A stretch of DNA of 11,193 bases, taken from positions 1-11,193 of the forward strand of contig JBHHZM010000101.1 of assembly GCA_046758065.1 (NCBI GenBank), given 5' to 3'. This document shows, piece after piece, positions 7,163 to 11,193 of the stretch. Position 1 is the stretch's first letter, and each line of letters begins with the position of its first letter. Below the pieces are notes generated by a model. That model was not told the origin of the DNA. It saw only the letters and a program-made list of their open reading frames with translations, and ran no database searches. The stretch is from JBHHZM01 sp046758065 (GTDB lineage Bacteria; Pseudomonadota; Alphaproteobacteria; JAAXGF01). Both the position numbers and the translations under genes were made by a program.

Positions 7163-8227
7163 ATGGAAGTCGTATGCAACGGGGTTGACGCGGCGGAATG
7201 GGATGCCTTCGTGGAGCGCCAGCCCCGCGCCCGGTTCAGTCATCTCTCCGCCTACGCCTGTGTCGAGAAGACGTATGGCTATCGTCCCCATTACCTCGCG
7301 TTTCGCAAGGCTGGCCGGATCGTTGCGGTGCTGCCGGCGTTCGAGGCGCGCAGTTATCTGTTCGGGCGCAAGCTCGTCAGCCAGCCGTTTTCGGAGTACG
7401 GCGGGCTGCTGCTCGACGAGACCCTCAACGGCGATGACGCGGCGGCGATCATCGACCTGCTCGAAAGGCATCTGCGCGATAACGCCCTACCTACCCTTGA
7501 AATGCACGGCCCGGGCAGTCTCGATCGGGATATCCGGCAGCGCCGTCTGCTTCAGGCCAACGAGCAGCTCTGCGCCTACCTCGTCCTCGACCGGCCGATG
7601 GAAACGTTGTGGGAGAAGGCGTTCAACCGTCACGTGCGCAAGGCGGTCAACAAGGCGCGCCGGGAAGGGCTCGACGTCGTCGAGCGTTGCGACCAAGACA
7701 TCATCCTCGACCGCTTCTTCCCGCTCTACCTCGATTCGACGGCGCGGCTCGGAGTCCCGCCGCATCCGGCGCGTTACTTCCTTGACTGCCTCGAGGCCTT
7801 CGGACCGCGCATGAAGATCTTCTGGGCGCTGAAGGACGGCAAGTTTCTCGCGGGCCTGCTCGGTTTCGCCTGCGGGCGGCGCGTCGCCATCACCAATACC
7901 GTATCGGACCCGGATTCCTGGATTCTTCGTCCCAACGACCTCGTGCATCACGATTTCATCGCGTGGTCGGTCGCCAACGGTTACGGCTTTTTCGATTTCG
8001 GCAGCGCGCGCTATGGCGGACAACAGCAGTACAAGAAAAAATGGGGATGCGAGACCGAGGACGACAGCTACTACTTCCTCCGGCCGGAGGGTGCAGCCCA
8101 AAGGGTTGCCACCTTCAACTCCTCGTCGTCGGGAATGGCGCTGATGTCGAAGATCTGGGCGCGCACCATGCCGCGCCCTGCCGCCCGCCTCCTGGGACCC
8201 CACATCCGCCGCCATCTGGTGCGTTGA
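7163..8227 (+). CDS. FemAB/GNAT-like protein of the XrtA/PEP-CTERM system
   Basis: The 354-residue protein resembles the XrtA-associated FemAB family (TIGR03019 type). Conserved stretches visible are HLSAYACVEKTYGYRPHYLAF near residue 30, LVSQPFSEYGGLL near 72, the basic HVRKAVNKARREG near 157 and, near the C-terminal end of the fold, FGSARYGGQQQYKKKWG at about 279. FemAB enzymes transfer amino acids from aminoacyl-tRNA; in this system the acceptor is unknown, and modification of a polysaccharide amine is a fair guess. The ATG lies 8 bases after GGGG. Unlike every other core gene here, it is on the + strand. Its stop codon is 4 bases from that of the deacetylase, with no room for a terminator. 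Confidence 0.9.
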   Translation: MEVVCNGVDAAEWDAFVERQPRARFSHLSAYACVEKTYGYRPHYLAFRKAGRIVAVLPAFEARSYLFGRKLVSQPFSEYGGLLLDETLNGDDAAAIIDLLERHLRDNALPTLEMHGPGSLDRDIRQRRLLQANEQLCAYLVLDRPMETLWEKAFNRHVRKAVNKARREGLDVVERCDQDIILDRFFPLYLDSTARLGVPPHPARYFLDCLEAFGPRMKIFWALKDGKFLAGLLGFACGRRVAITNTVSDPDSWILRPNDLVHHDFIAWSVANGYGFFDFGSARYGGQQQYKKKWGCETEDDSYYFLRPEGAAQRVATFNSSSSGMALMSKIWARTMPRPAARLLGPHIRRHLVR

Positions 8228-8231
8228 GCAG

Positions 8232-9209
8232 TCAGACGTCCGGGGGCGCCTCGTCTTTTCCTGCCGCCTCGGCCGGGAGGTCGCCATGCCGTCCGGCAAG
8301 GAAAATCCGGTCGATTCGATCCCACGCGAAGTTCCCAAGCAGCGTGTTCAGCTTGCCCGCCATCCGGTCCAGATTGGTGTAGTGGCGCAGCCGCGATTTG
8401 AGCGGCGCCGTCCGCTGCCGCGGCTGCTCCGGGTCGATCTCCCAAGGATGGAAATAGAAAACGCAGGGCTGCCCGTCGACCCGGTTTACGCGGCGCATCC
8501 CCCAACGCGACAGGGGATAGGGCAGCAGCCGGAAGTAACCGCCGCCGCCGCAGGGGAAATTGCGCTTGAAAAGTCTGAGCGAGGTAATCGGGATTTCCCA
8601 AATGCCGTCGCCGTTTCGGGGGCGGTAGGCAAAGCGCGGGGCTTCGGGCATGCCGTAGAGATCGTGGCGGACGGGATAGACGCTCGAACTGTAGGCGTAG
8701 CCCTCGCCGGCCAGTACCGCGTGTGCCCACAGCGTTTCCGCGCCGAGCGAGAAGCTCGCCGCGCGATACCCCCGCACGGCAACGCCGCCGACATCCTCGA
8801 GCAGATGCTTGGTGCGACGCACGTCCTCGCGAAACGTCTCCGGGTCCTGTTCCGTGATACGAACGTGTTCGTATCCGTGACTCGCGAGCTCGTGGCCCGC
8901 CTCGACGATGCGGCGGACAAGGGAAGGGAAGCGTTCGGCGACCCAACCGAGGGTAAAGAACGTGGCGCAGACGCCATGCTCGTCGAACAAGCCGAGGACG
9001 GCGTCCGTGTTGCGCTCGACGCGGCTGGCGAAGGCGTCCCAGTCCGCGCGGGGAATATGGCCGGCGAAGGCCGAGACCTGGAAGTAATCCTCGACATCGA
9101 CCGACATCGCGTTGCACGGCGCGGACGTTCGTTTTCCGCCATGCGATCGGGATGCGGCCAGCGACGGCGCGGCCGTGTCGGCATCCACGCGGCGATCGAA
9201 TTCGATCAC
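8232..9209 (-). CDS. XrtA-system polysaccharide deacetylase (NodB type, DUF3473 C-terminus)
   Basis: This is a carbohydrate esterase family 4-like enzyme expected to remove N-acetyl groups from the exopolysaccharide. From the GTG start it has 325 residues. The metal- and substrate-binding motifs are present: SVDVEDYF (36-43, Asp38), SHGYEH (110-115, His111 and His115) and RGYRAASFS (146-154). The family-specific GGGGYFRLLPYPLSRWG and FYFHPWEIDPEQPR follow. I chose GTG 9209 because it overlaps the ATPase stop by one base (TAGTG), and GGGAGG lies five bases upstream. The motif-proximal ATG at 9107 would trim 34 residues and is an alternative, since family members often start just before SVDVEDYF. 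The C-terminus faces the FemAB gene. Confidence 0.92.
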   Translation of the reverse strand: MIEFDRRVDADTAAPSLAASRSHGGKRTSAPCNAMSVDVEDYFQVSAFAGHIPRADWDAFASRVERNTDAVLGLFDEHGVCATFFTLGWVAERFPSLVRRIVEAGHELASHGYEHVRITEQDPETFREDVRRTKHLLEDVGGVAVRGYRAASFSLGAETLWAHAVLAGEGYAYSSSVYPVRHDLYGMPEAPRFAYRPRNGDGIWEIPITSLRLFKRNFPCGGGGYFRLLPYPLSRWGMRRVNRVDGQPCVFYFHPWEIDPEQPRQRTAPLKSRLRHYTNLDRMAGKLNTLLGNFAWDRIDRIFLAGRHGDLPAEAAGKDEAPPDV

Positions 9210-10258
9210 TAGCGCCTCCCGGCGTCGGTGTCCGATTCTTCCTCCGCCGTCCCATCGAGATACTCGGCGGCGATCTCGAGGGCGCGCTTGATCGTGCGTT
9301 CGTGCGCCTTGACGTAGCGTTCGAGAACCTCCACGCGCGAAAATAGCTGCTCGAACTCGCCGTTGACCGCCTTCGTCTCGGCGGGGGTCTCCTCGGACAG
9401 GATCATGGGCGCAGCCGTGGCAATCGTCTTGTCGATGTCGCCGTGCGCTCCTTCCTGGTCGAGGTCGTGAATCACCTCTTCCACGACGCCCTTGTCGACC
9501 TCGTGCTTCTCCTCGAGAAAACCGAACAAGAGAAGACGCGAACACAGCGTATTTATCCGCCGCGGCACGCCGCGCGTATATGCGTGGATCGCGTCGAAGG
9601 CGCCGTCCGCGAAACCCGGATCATTCTTCCAGCCGACCATGCGCAAGCGGTGTTCGATGTAGGCGCGGGTTTCCTCGGCGTCGAGCGGCTCGAGATGGTA
9701 CGAGGCAATGACGCGCTGGCGCAACTGTTCGAGCGCGTGGCTCGCCAGCGTGCGGCGGAACTGCGGCTGCCCGAGGAGATAGCACTGCAGCACGGGGTTC
9801 TCGCGGACCTGGAAGTTCGACAGCATGCGCAACTCTTCGAGCGACGCCGGCGGCAGGTTTTGCACTTCGTCGATGATCAGGAGCACCCGCTTGCCGGCAC
9901 CGTGACTGGCGACGAGGAAACCCTCGATCTCACGCAAGAGCGTTGCCTTGTCGCGGCTTTCCTGGGAAATGTCGAAGGCCGAGGCCACCATGCGCAACGT
10001 ATCGTCCGCGTCGATCTGCGTCGTCACCACCTGCGCGGCGATATACTTTTGGCTGTCGAGTTGACTGAGGAGATGGCCGACCAAAGTCGTCTTACCGGCC
10101 CCGATATCGCCGGTGACGATGATAAATCCCTCACCCTGGTTAAGGCCGTAGGTGAGATAGGCCATCGCCTTCTTGTGGCTGCGGCTGCCAAAGAAGAAAC
10201 GCGGGTCGGGGCTGAGCTGGAACGGTCGCCCGGTCAGATTATAGAAGGCCGTAAACAT
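9209..10258 (-). CDS. XrtA-system ATPase, ExeA/GspA-like AAA protein
   Basis: The 349-residue protein begins MFTAFYNLTGRPFQLSPDPR, the typical opening of the ExeA/GspA-like ATPase linked to XrtA (TIGR03015 type). Walker A is GDIGAGKTT at 50-58 and Walker B LLIIDE at 126-131. A sensor-like LLGQPQFRR lies at 161-169, and YTRGVPRRINTLCSRLLLFG (227-246) ends the AAA lid. ExeA relatives help assemble secretion pores, so a role in export or assembly of polymer or envelope proteins is plausible. There is no transmembrane helix. After about residue 265 comes a charged tail with a helical, coiled-coil-like part (FEQLFSRVEVLERYVKAHER). No clear ribosome-binding site precedes the ATG, but the family start is unmistakable. 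Confidence 0.93.
   Translation of the reverse strand: MFTAFYNLTGRPFQLSPDPRFFFGSRSHKKAMAYLTYGLNQGEGFIIVTGDIGAGKTTLVGHLLSQLDSQKYIAAQVVTTQIDADDTLRMVASAFDISQESRDKATLLREIEGFLVASHGAGKRVLLIIDEVQNLPPASLEELRMLSNFQVRENPVLQCYLLGQPQFRRTLASHALEQLRQRVIASYHLEPLDAEETRAYIEHRLRMVGWKNDPGFADGAFDAIHAYTRGVPRRINTLCSRLLLFGFLEEKHEVDKGVVEEVIHDLDQEGAHGDIDKTIATAAPMILSEETPAETKAVNGEFEQLFSRVEVLERYVKAHERTIKRALEIAAEYLDGTAEEESDTDAGRR
9215..9220 (-). promoter_or_regulatory. Ribosome-binding site of the deacetylase gene, inside the ATPase gene
   Basis: GGGAGG on the minus strand lies within the last codons of the ATPase gene, five bases before the GTG at 9209. Stop and start share one base (TAGTG), so translation of the deacetylase is probably coupled to that of the ATPase. 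Confidence 0.6.
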
Positions 10259-10533
10259 GCCGTTGGAGCCGCCGTTCGATACCCATCCGGTCTATCGGTG
10301 CCATGAGCGACCACGTGTCGCTCGGTGTAGAAGTAAACTGCCCGATCCTGCCTGACAACCGCTTGAGATATGATGAGCGTGCGAACTTCGGAGCGTCGGC
10401 TCTCGGGTAAAAGCGCACCGTCCCGTTCACACCGAAGGAGAGCTCGATGACGGCCCATCCCCCATCAAGGAAACCGCCCACTGTTAGAAAATATACCTCG
10501 CGGTGCAATCGACCGGGAGCGAACAATACAAAG
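10259..10533. other. Gap between beta-barrel and ATPase genes
   Basis: These 275 bases have no gene I can support. A minus-strand frame of 95 codons (10239-10526, TTG start) crosses the ATPase start and resembles nothing known. The gap is less GC-rich than the operon to its left. It holds a 19-bp palindrome at 10305-10323. A TATATT hexamer occurs on the minus strand near 10490, without a good -35 at the right distance. A promoter or processing site for the ATPase-deacetylase pair probably lies here. Confidence 0.4.
10305..10323. promoter_or_regulatory. Palindrome GAGCGAC-N5-GTCGCTC, possible operator
   Basis: Seven-base arms at 10305-10311 and 10317-10323 are perfect reverse complements. The centre overlaps a second palindrome, CACGTG (10312-10317). 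The dyad lies about 55 bp upstream of the ATPase ATG, a usual position for an operator. It could equally form an mRNA hairpin in the leader. No T-run follows, so it is not an intrinsic terminator. Confidence 0.35.
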
Positions 10534-11193
10534 TCAAAATACCGCGCTCAACGTAACCACTATTGAATTCTCCGTAAATTCATTAATTTCTTGCTGTGAA
10601 TCTCTCTTGCGAAACGAATATTTCAGCCCGGCGTTCACGCCCGCGCTCGTACCCGAAAATATAGTGTAGGTCAACCCGCCGGTTACCGTGTACTCGTCGT
10701 CTTCGCGCGGCTGATCGCCAAAGGCGATGTTCTGGTAATTGCCGGAAAGATTCATCTGCAATCGTCGATTCAGTTGTCGCCCCCAATTGGCGTCCACCGT
10801 GATCGAGTCGTCGCCATCCATAGCAGGCTCGATCGCTTCGTTCACGAATGTCGCGACCAGCCCGAAGGTATTGCGATTGCGACTGCCGCTGACGCCGATG
10901 CTCAACGTTTTGGTCCGGGTCGTCTCGTTGCGAATCGTCTGCGGGTTCGCGTTTGGATCGAACGGAAGTCCCGTTCGCGTGTCGATGATCTCTCCGGTTA
11001 CGGGGTCCGTTCCGATGAACGACAAGGTCTGCGACAACCGTCCCTGAGATGTGTCGAGCGTCTCGGCGTAACTGGCGAATAGTCTTGTCCGCGTGGTCAC
11101 ATCGTAGCGGAAAGTGAGGTCGAGATTTTCCTGATCGTCCGATTCACCGTAGGTCGCGAACAGTTCGGTTCGCGGACCGGGCCGCAAGCGAAA
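10534..11193 (-). CDS. PEP-CTERM system-associated outer-membrane beta-barrel protein (TIGR03016-like), 5' end missing
   Basis: Only the last 219 codons are in the window; the frame is open through the right edge, so the true start lies outside. The product shows alternating polar/hydrophobic strands of a beta-barrel (LFATYGESD, LDLTFRYDVTTRTRLFASY, LQMNLSGNYQNIAFGD, SAGVNAGLKYSF). It ends in VTLSAVF, with the terminal Phe that the BAM machinery recognises. The inner segment TGLPFDPNANPQTIRNETTR fits the XrtA-linked outer-membrane family. It may act as the outer-membrane part of polymer export, which is inference. The DNA is much poorer in GC than the genes to the left; 10561-10620 has only 19 G/C in 60 bases. 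It is upstream of the ATPase gene in the same direction, as in other XrtA loci. Confidence 0.85.
   Translation of the reverse strand, partial: FRLRPGPRTELFATYGESDDQENLDLTFRYDVTTRTRLFASYAETLDTSQGRLSQTLSFIGTDPVTGEIIDTRTGLPFDPNANPQTIRNETTRTKTLSIGVSGSRNRNTFGLVATFVNEAIEPAMDGDDSITVDANWGRQLNRRLQMNLSGNYQNIAFGDQPREDDEYTVTGGLTYTIFSGTSAGVNAGLKYSFRKRDSQQEINEFTENSIVVTLSAVF

Noticed and set aside
8071..9255. Leftward open frame of 394 codons overlapping the deacetylase in another frame
   Set aside because: The product is Arg/Pro/Gly-rich low-complexity sequence, while the overlapping frame has all the deacetylase motifs.
9443..10306. Rightward open frame of 287 codons opposite the ATPase
   Set aside because: It is antisense to a clear AAA ATPase gene and has no recognisable family features.
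10239..10526. Leftward frame of 95 codons between beta-barrel and ATPase genes
   Set aside because: TTG start without ribosome-binding site, overlap with the ATPase start and no recognisable sequence.
1..11193. CRISPR arrays, tRNA or rRNA genes, insertion sequences
   Set aside because: I saw no regularly spaced repeats, no tRNA-like cloverleaf, no rRNA segments, and no transposase or terminal inverted repeats.

Overview
This window carries most of an exosortase A (XrtA, EpsH-type) exopolysaccharide and protein-sorting locus. The DNA is GC-rich, with strong G/C third-codon preference and several GTG starts. That fits an environmental Gram-negative proteobacterium. Two CtrA-like motifs at the left end hint at an alphaproteobacterium, but the lineage is not proven from this sequence.

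Region by region. Bases 1-895 are mostly non-coding. They hold one good candidate for a tiny membrane protein (230-385) and a near-consensus sigma-54 (-24/-12) promoter at 623-638, with a dyad about 70 bp upstream of it. A 99-residue single-pass membrane protein of unknown function follows on the + strand (896-1195). It faces a run of minus-strand genes, read here from right to left in transcription order: an outer-membrane beta-barrel protein cut by the window edge (10534-11193), an ExeA/GspA-like ATPase (9209-10258), a NodB-type polysaccharide deacetylase (8232-9209), a glycosyltransferase (5759-6997), exosortase A with a C-terminal EpsI domain (4099-5715), an asparagine-synthase-type amidotransferase (2116-4062) and a signal-peptide-bearing trypsin-like serine protease (1227-2021). 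One gene of the set, the FemAB/GNAT-like protein (7163-8227), lies on the + strand between the deacetylase and the glycosyltransferase.

How the parts probably work together. The glycosyltransferase, deacetylase, amidotransferase and FemAB-like protein would build and modify an extracellular polysaccharide. The ATPase and the beta-barrel would take part in envelope passage or assembly. XrtA would cleave PEP-CTERM proteins in the inner membrane and probably transfer them onward. No PEP-CTERM substrate is encoded here. The least expected points are the reversed FemAB gene, which splits the operon, the periplasmic serine protease next to the amidotransferase, and the sigma-54 promoter that points at an unknown small membrane protein instead of the main operon.
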